The position numbers and the translations under genes are program-made. 45,052 bases of DNA, from assembly GCF_001515525.1 (NCBI RefSeq), contig NZ_BCNQ01000026.1, positions 1 to 45,052 on the forward strand, read 5' to 3'. This DNA comes from Piscicoccus intestinalis NBRC 104926. GTDB taxonomy: Bacteria; Actinomycetota; Actinomycetes; Actinomycetales; Dermatophilaceae. Shown in pieces: positions 16,016-23,953 of this stretch. Numbering within the stretch: the first letter of the stretch is position 1; every line of letters starts with the position of its first letter. Under the pieces are notes generated by a model, which did not search any database, was not told where the DNA came from, and saw nothing but the letters and a program-made list of their open reading frames with translations.

Positions 16016-16080
16016 CGGCATGCTCGCGCCACCATCCCTGCAGGTCCGTCACGCCCGCGCCGGGCCGGCATCTCGCCGTG

Positions 16081-16545
16081 CTAGAGCTGGTCCTGCGCAG
16101 GCCGCGCGAGCATGACGATCTCGATCTCCAGGGCCAGCACGTCCTTGCCGTCCTGGTTGGTCAGGCGGGCCTCGAAGAGCACGTCGACCCGACCGCGCGC
16201 AGCGGCGGTTCGCGAGACCGGAATCAGGCTCCCGGCGAGAGTGTCGCCCGTGCGCACGGGTCGCAGCATCCGCATCGACCGGATCTCGCGGCCGGCCACG
16301 ATCGCCCAGCGGGAGTAGTGCGAGCTCACCGCCAGCCGCTGCAGGATGGCCGCGGTGTGGATGCCGCTCGCGATGAGGCCCCCGAACGGGCCACCGGCGG
16401 CGATCTCGGCGTCGGTGTGGATCGCCAGCGGATCCCACCGGCTCGCGAAGTCGACGATCTCGCCGTCCTGCACGGTGTGGGTCCCGAGGTCCAGCACCTC
16501 CCCCAACGGCAGGTCGTCGCCGTAGACCAGCTCGGGCGCGGTCAT
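16081..16545 (-). CDS. MaoC-like hot-dog fold dehydratase
   Basis: A 154-aa single hot-dog domain. FASRWDPLAIHTDAEIA matches the hydratase-2 motif (D-P-x2-I-H-x-D), with catalytic Asp and His present; GPFGGLIASGIHTAAILQRL is the following hot-dog helix, and VRTGDTLAGSL and LTNQDGKDVLALEIEIVMLAR complete the fold. It probably hydrates an enoyl-CoA (R-specific) or is a thioester-binding relative; the acyl chain is unknown. A GAGGAGGG Shine-Dalgarno lies 6 nt before the ATG. There are no fatty-acid genes beside it, so the context gives no pathway. Confidence 0.87.
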   Translation of the reverse strand: MTAPELVYGDDLPLGEVLDLGTHTVQDGEIVDFASRWDPLAIHTDAEIAAGGPFGGLIASGIHTAAILQRLAVSSHYSRWAIVAGREIRSMRMLRPVRTGDTLAGSLIPVSRTAAARGRVDVLFEARLTNQDGKDVLALEIEIVMLARPAQDQL

Positions 16546-16650
16546 GAAGCCCTCCTCTCCCGCTGCGACAAGGCCCTCGACGCAACCGCTCCGGACGTCG
16601 CCGACACCTCGCCGGCCCTCGCCAGGCCCTGCCAGGGCCCTCCCCGACGT

Positions 16651-16724
16651 CGCTGAGAACTGCGTGTCGCGGTGAGGACTGCGGCACGAACCGCAGTCCC
16701 GACCATGACACGCAGTTCTCAGCG
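16651..16724. repeat. 74-bp nested palindromic element
   Basis: Outer arms CGCTGAGAACTGCGTGTC (16651-16668) and GACACGCAGTTCTCAGCG (16707-16724) are perfect 18-bp inverted repeats. Inside, GGACTGCGG (16676-16684) and CCGCAGTCC (16691-16699) form a second perfect 9-bp stem around CACGAA. The inner and outer arms share the core ACTGCG. It lies between the MaoC promoter side and the 3' end of the UPF0182 gene. It could be a REP/MITE-like mobile palindrome, a structured RNA or a terminator. No other copy is in this window. Confidence 0.7.
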
Positions 16725-16781
16725 AGATGGCGTCGAGCTCTCAGCGAGATGGCGTCGAGCTCTCAGGGAGGTGGCGCCACC
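16717..16781. repeat. 22-bp direct repeats, two exact copies plus one degenerate
   Basis: Units at 16717-16738 and 16739-16760 are identical (TCTCAGCGAGATGGCGTCGA plus GC). A third, degenerate unit begins TCTCAGGGAGGTGGCG at 16761. The first unit overlaps the right arm of the palindromic element, as if its TTCTCAGCG end had been duplicated by slippage. This lies just downstream of the UPF0182 stop. Confidence 0.75.
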
Positions 16782-16796
16782 CTCCGGGGAGGGGCG

Positions 16797-19700
16797 TCAG
16801 CCGCCGGTGCCGGTGGGGGTGGGGGTCGCCGTGGGCGAGGCGGTCGGGCTCGCGGTCGCGGTGCCGGTACCGGTGGGGCTGGGGCTCGCGGTGCCGCCGG
16901 GGGTGACCGAGCCGCCCTCGGGCTGCAGCGCCATCGCCTGGGCGATGGCCCGGCTCAGCGCCTGCTGCGCCTTGCCGTAGGCGTCCCAGTCACCCTTGCG
17001 CATCGCGTCCTGGCCGGCCTTGAACTGCCGGTCGACCTCGGCGAGGGCGGCGTTGAGCTGCGCCGGAGACGGTGACGGCGTCGGCGAGGGCGACTGACCG
17101 GGTTGCTGCTGGCCCTGCTCGCCGTCGGTGGGCACCCCGGCGTCACCGGCGGTGGCTCCGGAGCTGCCTCCGAAGAGCTGGTCGAGCGCCGAATCGAGCG
17201 TGCGGCCCCACGCGATCGTGTTACCGAAGCTGACGACGACCGCCTGCAGCAGCGGGTAGCCGGCGTCGCGCCCGGAGACGTAGATCGGTTGGACGTACAG
17301 CAACCCGCCGCCGACAGGCAGCGTCAGCAGATTGCCGCGCTGCACCCGAGATCCCGTCTGGGAGATGTTGAGGAAGTTGTTCAACGTCATCGGGAAGTCG
17401 ACGGAGTTGTTGTTGCTCGAGTTGATCTGGTTCTGCACCTGACTCGGGCCGGGCACGTTCGTGGCGCTCGGGAGGTCGAGCAGGCGCATCTTGCCGTAGT
17501 CGGCGCGCCGTTGACCCGCCTGATCACCCGCGTCGGAGTCGACGGCGAGGAAGCCGGTGAGGAACGGTCGATCGTCACCGGCGGGTGAGAACGACGTCGT
17601 CAGCGAGAACGCCGGCGCGTCCTGGTCCGGCATGCGGATCGACAGGTAGTACGGCGGCTGCCCCTCGTTGGTCCCCTGCTCGGCCTGAGTCGGGTCGACC
17701 GGCACGCGCCAGTACTCACCGCCTCCGAAGAAGGCGCCCGCTTCGGTGACGTGGTAGCGGGTCAGCAGCTCGCGCTGCACCTTGAACAGGTCTTCGGGGT
17801 AGCGCAGGTGGCTCATGAGGTCGCCGCTGATGTCGCTCATCGGCAGCAGCGTGTTGCTGAACGCCTGCGACCACGCCTTGAGCACCGGGTCCTGGTCGTC
17901 CCACGTGTACAGCCGCACCGAGCCGTCGTACGCGTCGACGGTGGCCTTGACGGAGTTGCGGATGTAGTTGACCTGACCGGCCCGCACCTGCTGCACGCTC
18001 TGGGTGCGGGCGGTGAGGGCGTCGGAGGTGGCCGTGTCGAGGCTCTGCAACTTGCTGTACGGGTACGTCGACGACGTCGTGTACCCGTCGAGGATCCACA
18101 CGACGCGCCCGTCGACGACCGAGGGGTAGGCGTTGCCGTCGAGCGTCAGCCACGGCGCCACCCGCTCCACCCGCTCGCGCGGCTGGCGGTAGTCGAGCAT
18201 CGTCGAGTGGTCGCCCACCTGCTCCGAGAGCAGCAGCTGATACGCGCGGTACTTCATGGCGTACGCGGCCCGCTTGAAGATGTTGTCCATGTGCACGCCG
18301 CCGCCGTTGACGTACGTGAACCGCTGCTCACCCTCGGCGCTCTGGTAGTCGATCTCGCGCGGCGGCGCGCCCTCGGGGGCGCCCACCACGGAGTAGTTCG
18401 TCGTGCGCTCACCGAAGTAGATGCGCGGCTCGAACGGCGTCAGCGGGCCCTGCGGCGGGATGTCGCGGGTGAAGAAGTCGGGCTCGCCGTCGGCGGTGCG
18501 CCGGTTGCCGTAGGCCGTGACGAGGCCGTACCCGTGCGTGTACACCGTGTGGTCGTTGACCCAGTTGCGCTGCGGCACCTGGTCGATGTCGAGTTCGCGG
18601 ACCGCGACGACGGTGTCCTGCGGGGTGCCGTTCTCCTGGATCCGGTAGCGGTCGACGTCGAGCACGTCGGGGAACCGGTAGTACTGCCGCAGACCCTGCA
18701 TCTGCGTGAACGTCGGGCTGACGATCAGCGGGTCGAGGATGCGGATGCCGGGGATCGTCGCCGCGTCCGAACGCAGCTGCCCCGGGGTGGCGTCGGTCTG
18801 CGCCTGGTACTGCGTCTTCGTCAGGTCCGTCAGGCCGTAGGCCGCGCGGGTGGAGTCGATGTTCTTCTGGATGAACTCCGCCTCCAGGGCGGCCTCGTTC
18901 GGGCGCACCCGCAGGCTCTGCACCGCCATCGGGTACAGGCCCCCGACGACGACCGACATGACGAGCAGCATCGAGACGCCGATGATCGGCAGGCGCCACG
19001 ACGACGTCCAGATGGTCGCGATGAACAGCAGCGCGCACAGCACCGCGGCGATCGCGAGGATCGTCTTCGTCGGCAGCACCGCGAACTGGTCGGTGTACGT
19101 CAGCCCCGTGATCCGCGCCGAATCCTGCACGCTCAGCTGGTAGCGCTCCAGCCAGTAGCCGCCGCCGCGCACGAGCACGAGGGCGGCGCCGAGCAGCGAC
19201 AGGTGCACCCGCGCGGCGCGGGACGTGTGCGGGCCGCGACCGCCGAGCTGCAGGCCGCCGTAGATGTAGTGCGTCAACGCGGCCGCCATGAGCGCGAGCA
19301 CGAGCGCCATCGTCAGGAACGAGACGATGAACAGCACCCAGGGCATCGTGAAGACGAAGAAGCCCACGTCCAGGTTGAACGTCGGGTCGTTGGTGCCGAA
19401 CGGCTGCCGGTTGAGCCACAGCAGCACCAGGCGCCACTGGCTCGCGGCCGCCGCGCCGGCGAACGCGCCGAGCACGAGTGGCGCGCCGAGCAGCGCGAGA
19501 CGGCGCAGCGGCTCGATGAGCTCGCGGTAGCGGTCCAGCGCCTCCTGCTGCGGGGTGCTCGGGGCGTACAGCGGTCGGGTGCGGTACCCGACGATGAGGC
19601 TCGAGGCGACCAGGAGCGCGACGAGGCTGCCGCCGAGGAGGAACAGCGCGACCTGCGTGCCGAGGCGGGTCCACAGCACCCGGGCGTAGCCGACGCTGTC

Positions 19701-20213
19701 GTACCAGAGCACCTCGGTCCAGAACTGCGAGGCCGCGGCGAGCACCCCGGCCAGCACGACGAGCGCGGTGACGGTGATCGCCAGCGGACCGGGGCGCCGG
19801 GTGCGCAGCTGCCCGGGCGGGGGCATGCGACGCGGACCCGTCGGTCCTCCGCTGCCGGGTCCACCGGGTCCACCTGGACCACCGGGACGACCCGGTCCAC
19901 CCGGTCCACCCGGTCCACCCGGACGGCCGGGGCCGCCAGGCCCGCCCGGCCCGCCCGGTCCACGGCCGCCGCCGGCGCCCATACCGGCTCCGAAACCGCC
20001 GAGACCGCCGGGGAACCGGAAGCCGCCGCCGAACCCTGACGAGCCCGAACCCGAACCGGAGCCCGAACCCGAGCTTGAACCCGAACCGGAGCCCGATCCC
20101 GAGCCCGAGGAGGAGCCGGAGCCGGAGCCACCCCGGGGCGTGGCGTCTCCCCCGCCCGGGTCACGCCGCGGGTCGTCCGGGCCGGTGGGCCCCTGATCCT
20201 TCTCGTCGCTCAC
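16797..20213 (-). CDS. UPF0182 family integral membrane protein
   Basis: An 1138-aa protein of COG1615. Residues 1-135 are disordered: a (SG)n tract, then collagen-like GGPGGPGRPGGPG repeats. Seven hydrophobic helices follow, among them LAITVTALVVLAGVLAAA, TQVALFLLGGSLVALLVA, LALLGAPLVLGAFAGAAA and IIGVSMLLVMSVVVGGLY. The family block SQFWTEVLWYDSVGY follows helix 1. After the last helix comes a very large extracytoplasmic domain with the conserved NDHTVYTHGYGLVTAYGN. The C-terminus ends in an Ala/Gln-rich helix and a Pro/Thr/Ser tail. The function of the family is unknown. The GTG at 20213 is the first plausible start, with a poor Shine-Dalgarno. It is divergent from the PPA1309-like gene, as in relatives. 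Confidence 0.93.
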   Translation of the reverse strand: MSDEKDQGPTGPDDPRRDPGGGDATPRGGSGSGSSSGSGSGSGSGSSSGSGSGSGSGSSGFGGGFRFPGGLGGFGAGMGAGGGRGPGGPGGPGGPGRPGGPGGPGGPGRPGGPGGPGGPGSGGPTGPRRMPPPGQLRTRRPGPLAITVTALVVLAGVLAAASQFWTEVLWYDSVGYARVLWTRLGTQVALFLLGGSLVALLVASSLIVGYRTRPLYAPSTPQQEALDRYRELIEPLRRLALLGAPLVLGAFAGAAAASQWRLVLLWLNRQPFGTNDPTFNLDVGFFVFTMPWVLFIVSFLTMALVLALMAAALTHYIYGGLQLGGRGPHTSRAARVHLSLLGAALVLVRGGGYWLERYQLSVQDSARITGLTYTDQFAVLPTKTILAIAAVLCALLFIATIWTSSWRLPIIGVSMLLVMSVVVGGLYPMAVQSLRVRPNEAALEAEFIQKNIDSTRAAYGLTDLTKTQYQAQTDATPGQLRSDAATIPGIRILDPLIVSPTFTQMQGLRQYYRFPDVLDVDRYRIQENGTPQDTVVAVRELDIDQVPQRNWVNDHTVYTHGYGLVTAYGNRRTADGEPDFFTRDIPPQGPLTPFEPRIYFGERTTNYSVVGAPEGAPPREIDYQSAEGEQRFTYVNGGGVHMDNIFKRAAYAMKYRAYQLLLSEQVGDHSTMLDYRQPRERVERVAPWLTLDGNAYPSVVDGRVVWILDGYTTSSTYPYSKLQSLDTATSDALTARTQSVQQVRAGQVNYIRNSVKATVDAYDGSVRLYTWDDQDPVLKAWSQAFSNTLLPMSDISGDLMSHLRYPEDLFKVQRELLTRYHVTEAGAFFGGGEYWRVPVDPTQAEQGTNEGQPPYYLSIRMPDQDAPAFSLTTSFSPAGDDRPFLTGFLAVDSDAGDQAGQRRADYGKMRLLDLPSATNVPGPSQVQNQINSSNNNSVDFPMTLNNFLNISQTGSRVQRGNLLTLPVGGGLLYVQPIYVSGRDAGYPLLQAVVVSFGNTIAWGRTLDSALDQLFGGSSGATAGDAGVPTDGEQGQQQPGQSPSPTPSPSPAQLNAALAEVDRQFKAGQDAMRKGDWDAYGKAQQALSRAIAQAMALQPEGGSVTPGGTASPSPTGTGTATASPTASPTATPTPTGTGG

Positions 20214-20417
20214 GCCAACCGCCGTTCCGTCGCCGTCCCGTTCGCCGAACTCGCGTGCCGGTTCGTCACTGTCCGATACCCCCCAACGTACCTACCCCCA
20301 CCGGATGCCCAAGACCCTGGGGAAAAGTACGGCGTGCCGAATATGCTCGCACGCGCGAGAGCGTTCGGCTCGTGCCCCTGACATGCCTGCGGCCGGGCGT
20401 CCGGCAGAGTGGGGCGG

Positions 20418-20933
20418 GTGACCGTGCATCTGCCGCCCCTGCTCACCTGCGCGCGAGACATCGAACGCTACGTCGCCGGCGCCGGGTGGGATCAACCCGC
20501 CCGCCTGTTCGCCCTCGTCACCACCGAGCAGCTGCGCGAGAACCAGCCGCAGCTGAGCCACCTGGAGGCCGAGGGCCCGGACGCCTTGAGCGCCATCGAA
20601 CAGGAGGACCTGCCCGCCTCCTCGGGGCTGGAGGAGCTGCTCGCCCAGATCGGCTGGCCCCCGCAGGTGCACGGGGCGGCGATCGCCGTCGAGCGGATCG
20701 TGCTGCCCCCGCAGGCGCAGGCAGACCTGCCCGAAGAGGAGCAGGCTGCCCTGGAGGCGGTCGCCAAGCATCCGCAGCGCCAGGATGTGCGACTGCTCGT
20801 CGCGGCCCTGCGCGACGGTTCCGCGACGTGCCTGCTGCGCCAGCGCGACCACGACAACGACGACGACGTGGCCGTCGGGGAGAACATCGCCCCCGGCCTG
20901 CTCGACGCCCTCCGCCAGACCCTGCGCGACTGA
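20418..20933 (+). CDS. PPA1309 family protein
   Basis: A 171-aa small acidic cytosolic protein with a characteristic C-terminal half: GWPPQVHGAAIAVERIVLP, LPEEEQAALE, HPQRQDVRLLVAALRDGSATCLLR and ENIAPGLLDALRQTL. This is the pattern of the actinobacterial PPA1309 family found next to UPF0182. Its function is unknown; the conservation with UPF0182 and the Lon-like protease hints at a shared role. The start is GTG at 20418 (alternatives 20409 and 20424); no Shine-Dalgarno is visible, and a CAGAGT lies 7 nt upstream, fitting a leaderless message. Confidence 0.85.
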   Translation: MTVHLPPLLTCARDIERYVAGAGWDQPARLFALVTTEQLRENQPQLSHLEAEGPDALSAIEQEDLPASSGLEELLAQIGWPPQVHGAAIAVERIVLPPQAQADLPEEEQAALEAVAKHPQRQDVRLLVAALRDGSATCLLRQRDHDNDDDVAVGENIAPGLLDALRQTLRD

Positions 20934-20967
20934 CGTCGCGGCGCCCGGCGCCGACTCCGGCTGCGGC

Positions 20968-22164
20968 TCAGCCGGTGCAGGTGGGCAGGGACTGGCCGCG
21001 ACCGGCTCCGATGGCCTCGACGGCCGTTCGCGCCTCGTCGAAGGTCGCCACGCGGGCGACGTGCAGGCCATCGGGCACGTTGCCGACCACCTCCGGGCAG
21101 TCGGCGGCCGGCGCGAGGAACCACGCGGCCCCGGCGTCGCGGGCGCCCACCATCTTGTGCTCGATGCCGCCGATCGGGCCGACCGCGCCGTCGAGCCCGA
21201 TCGTGCCGGTACCCGCGATCTTCTGCCCCCCGGTCAGCGGCCCGGGGGTGATCTTGTCGTAGACGGCGAGGGCGAACATCATGCCCGCCGAGGGCCCGCC
21301 GACGTTGCCGGCGTCGATCGTCACCTTGATGGAGTCGTCGAAGCGCGCCTCCAGGCCGACGCCGACCATGCGGCGCCCGTCGATGACGCGGGTCGGCACG
21401 TCGACGTCGAGGGCGGAGCCCGACCGCCGCACGGTCATCCGCACGCTGTCGCCCCCGGCCTGCACGAGCCGGGACACGTCGGCGGCCGCCTGCACCCGGG
21501 TACCGCCGACCGCGGTGACGACGTCACCCTCCTGCAGGTGCCCGACGGCGGGACCGTTCGGCGCGACCTGCGCGACGACCGCCTCCTCCGGCTTGCCGAC
21601 GGCCCGCAGCGCCACCGCCGCCGCCGCGTTCTGGGAACCCTGCATCTGGGCCGAGGTCTGCTGGCGCACCTGGTCGGCGGTCGCGCTCGGCGGGTAGAGC
21701 TGATCACGCGGGATGATCTGGGCCCGCGGGTCGAGGCGCGCGACGAGCAGGTCCCACACCGTGATGTCGTAGCCGGGGCCGCCGTACTGCGCGACCGTCG
21801 TGAAGTCGAGGCTGCCGGTCGTCGGATAGGTCTGCACCCCGCTGATCGAGACCAGACTGTGGCCCCCGGTCTCACCGAGCGTGTCCACCGCCGGGCCGGC
21901 CCGCAGGATGACGTACGCCGGGTGGTACAGGGTGCCGGCGATGAGGACGAGCAGCACGAGCAGCAGCGCGATCAGGCTGGTGCGGGTCTGGCGCGACAGG
22001 CTCCAGGAGACCCGGCTGCCGCGGCCGGTGGCGTGCCCGGGAGCCGACTCAACCGACTGACCCGGCTCCCCCTGATCGCCGTGGCCGCTGCGGCCCGGTG
22101 CCGCTGAGCCGGAGCCGGGGTCGTCGCCCTCGCGGGCGCGTTCGCCCCGCAGGGGCAGCCTCAC
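20968..22164 (-). CDS. PDZ domain-containing Lon-like serine protease (YlbL family)
   Basis: A 398-aa membrane-anchored protease. About 50 disordered residues precede one transmembrane helix (TSLIALLLVLLVLIAGTLY). A PDZ domain is centred on AVVAQVAPNGPAVGHLQEGD, then an S16 protease domain with nucleophile Ser in NVGGPSAGMMFALAVYD and the base Lys in GGIEHKMVGARDAGA (Ser-Lys dyad). GTGTIGLDGAVGPIGG is the Lon-type substrate strand. There is no AAA domain, so it acts outside the membrane or on unfolded peptides. The GTG start overlaps the moaE stop by 4 bp; the operon is epimerase-like gene, moaE, protease. Mycobacteria carry the same protein next to UPF0182. Confidence 0.93.
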   Translation of the reverse strand: MRLPLRGERAREGDDPGSGSAAPGRSGHGDQGEPGQSVESAPGHATGRGSRVSWSLSRQTRTSLIALLLVLLVLIAGTLYHPAYVILRAGPAVDTLGETGGHSLVSISGVQTYPTTGSLDFTTVAQYGGPGYDITVWDLLVARLDPRAQIIPRDQLYPPSATADQVRQQTSAQMQGSQNAAAAVALRAVGKPEEAVVAQVAPNGPAVGHLQEGDVVTAVGGTRVQAAADVSRLVQAGGDSVRMTVRRSGSALDVDVPTRVIDGRRMVGVGLEARFDDSIKVTIDAGNVGGPSAGMMFALAVYDKITPGPLTGGQKIAGTGTIGLDGAVGPIGGIEHKMVGARDAGAAWFLAPAADCPEVVGNVPDGLHVARVATFDEARTAVEAIGAGRGQSLPTCTG

Positions 22165-22646
22165 GGGGTGCCCACCCACTCGTCGTCGCCGTCGGTGAAG
22201 ATCTGGTGCTTCCAGATCGGCACCCGCGCCTTGAGCGTGTCGATGAACTCGCGGCCCGCCGTGAAGGCCTCGCCGCGGTGCCCGGTGCCGACGGCCAGCA
22301 CGACCGCCAGGTCCCCCACCCGCAGATCCCCGACGCGGTGGGTGGCGGCGACCGCGACGACCCCCTCGTGCGCGGCGATCTCCTGCGCGACCTCTCGCAG
22401 CACGGCGGGCGCGCTGGGGTGCGCCGAGTACTCCAGGGCGGTCACGTCGCGCCCGCCGTCGTGGTCGCGCACGACGCCGGTGAACGTGACGACACCGCCG
22501 ACCCCGGGCACCGACACCGCGGCCGTCACCTCGTCGACGCTGAGCGGGGTCTCGCGCAGTTCGGCGAGACAGACGCGGCCGGGTCGCGAGTTCTCGTCCC
22601 GGGGCTCCTCGCCGTGGAGGCCGTGGAGGCGGTCCGCTGCGTTCAT
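22161..22646 (-). CDS. moaE: molybdopterin synthase catalytic subunit
   Basis: A 161-aa protein. MoaE features: VVTFTGVVRDHDGGRDVTAL (the GxVR loop), LEYSAHPSAP, VAATHRVGDLRVGD, and KARVPIWKHQIFTDGDDEW, which holds the catalytic lysines near the C-terminus. It transfers sulfur from MoaD thiocarboxylate to precursor Z to form molybdopterin. About 25 extra residues lie at the N-terminus. No moaA, moaB, moaC or moaD is visible here, so it works with partners elsewhere. It starts in a TGATG overlap with the upstream gene. Confidence 0.93.
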   Translation of the reverse strand: MNAADRLHGLHGEEPRDENSRPGRVCLAELRETPLSVDEVTAAVSVPGVGGVVTFTGVVRDHDGGRDVTALEYSAHPSAPAVLREVAQEIAAHEGVVAVAATHRVGDLRVGDLAVVLAVGTGHRGEAFTAGREFIDTLKARVPIWKHQIFTDGDDEWVGTP

Positions 22647-23755
22647 CAGATCAGGCTCCCTCGTCGCTTGCGTCGCCGCACGATCGCGGCGGTGCCCACC
22701 ACCGCCACCGCGGCGCTGGCCGTGCCGACGGCCGCGTCGCGGCGCAGGGCGAGCAGGCCCCGGTCGCGGCGGATCCCGTCGAGCATCACCTGCAGGCAGG
22801 TCTCGTTGTCGTGGACGGCGCGCCAGCCGACCGCCTCCAGCGGCTCGGCCGAGACGAGCCACGGATAGCGCACGTAGTCGAGGTCGACGCCGGAGGTGTT
22901 GAGCACCCCCGCGGCGTGCAGCCGCCGCGCGGTGGCCAACGCGACCGCGGCCGGCAGCTCGAGGCGGCGCTTGCCGCTGACGAGTTCGACCCGCGCCTGC
23001 GAGATCGACCCCGGGGCACCGACGGTGACGACCGGCCCGAGACCGCCGTCCGGGCCGTGGCCGACGACGCACATCACCGCGGCGGCCAGGTCTTCGACGT
23101 GCACGAACTGCCACCGCGGCGAGCTGCCGGAGAGCACGAGCAGCCGCGGCGACTCGAAGTGCCGGCTGATCGTCGTGTCGACGCCGGGGCCGACGACCGC
23201 TGCGGCCCGGACCACGCTGACGCGCAGGTCGGGGCGGGCCCGCCGGACCGCCTCCAGTTCGGCCTCGACGACGAGGAGGTCACCGGTCAGTCCCCCGTCG
23301 TCGCGGGCGTGCAGCGGCGCCTCCGGCGGGATCGGCACGGGATTGGTGGCGCGGGCCCCGTACACCCGGGCCGAGCTGACGACGACGAGGTGCCCGCCCT
23401 CGGCGGTGGCGTCGGCCGAGGCCCGCAGCAGCTCGACGAGCGCGGCCCGCCGGACCGCGGTCGCGACGGCGAGGTCGCGGTGCAGGTCGGTGCTCAACGC
23501 GACGTGCACCACCACGGGGCTCGTGGCCGGGGAGTCGGGGTGCGAGCCCGCCGGGTGCTTGGCCGCTTTCGCCCCGTTGGACGGTCCGAGGCCCGGGGCA
23601 CGCAGCCGGGTGGACACCGCCTCCACGCCGAACCGGTCTCGGCCCAGCCGCACGATCTCGCGCGCGATCCGCCCGTCGACCCCGCGCACCGACAGCTCGG
23701 CGTTCAGCACACGCAGCGAGATGGTGCCGGTGTCGGCCCCGTCACCGGAACTCAC
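22646..23755 (-). CDS. NAD-dependent epimerase/dehydratase family (extended SDR) protein
   Basis: A 369-aa extended-SDR-like protein. VVVHVALSTDLHRDLAVAT, GGHLVVVSSARVYGARATNP (the S-S-x-x-V-Y-G strand), VVRAAAVVGPGVDTTISRHF and WQFVHVEDLAAAVM follow the epimerase fold. The N-terminal glycine motif is degraded (VRGVDGRIA instead of TGxxGxxG) and the YxxxK is not obvious, so cofactor binding or catalysis may be lost. A basic hydrophobic C-terminus (AAVAVVGTAAIVRRRKRR) suggests membrane attachment. The GTG at 23755 has a GGGAGGA Shine-Dalgarno and starts the operon with moaE and the Lon-like protease. The substrate is unknown. Confidence 0.8.
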   Translation of the reverse strand: MSSGDGADTGTISLRVLNAELSVRGVDGRIAREIVRLGRDRFGVEAVSTRLRAPGLGPSNGAKAAKHPAGSHPDSPATSPVVVHVALSTDLHRDLAVATAVRRAALVELLRASADATAEGGHLVVVSSARVYGARATNPVPIPPEAPLHARDDGGLTGDLLVVEAELEAVRRARPDLRVSVVRAAAVVGPGVDTTISRHFESPRLLVLSGSSPRWQFVHVEDLAAAVMCVVGHGPDGGLGPVVTVGAPGSISQARVELVSGKRRLELPAAVALATARRLHAAGVLNTSGVDLDYVRYPWLVSAEPLEAVGWRAVHDNETCLQVMLDGIRRDRGLLALRRDAAVGTASAAVAVVGTAAIVRRRKRRGSLI

Positions 23756-23953
23756 AGGCGTCCTCCCGTTGTTGTTCTCGTAGCGTCGTGTGCACGGAGC
23801 CGGAGTCTCGCCCCGTGACCCCACCGTCACGAGGTCCGCGACTGCGCCCGTCCGTGCATCCATCGATGTGCTGCGCGCTATCCCGTCGTGGATATCGTCT
23901 AGTCACATCCTGTCAGCAACCCGGACACGAGTTCACAACCCAAGGAGACGGAC

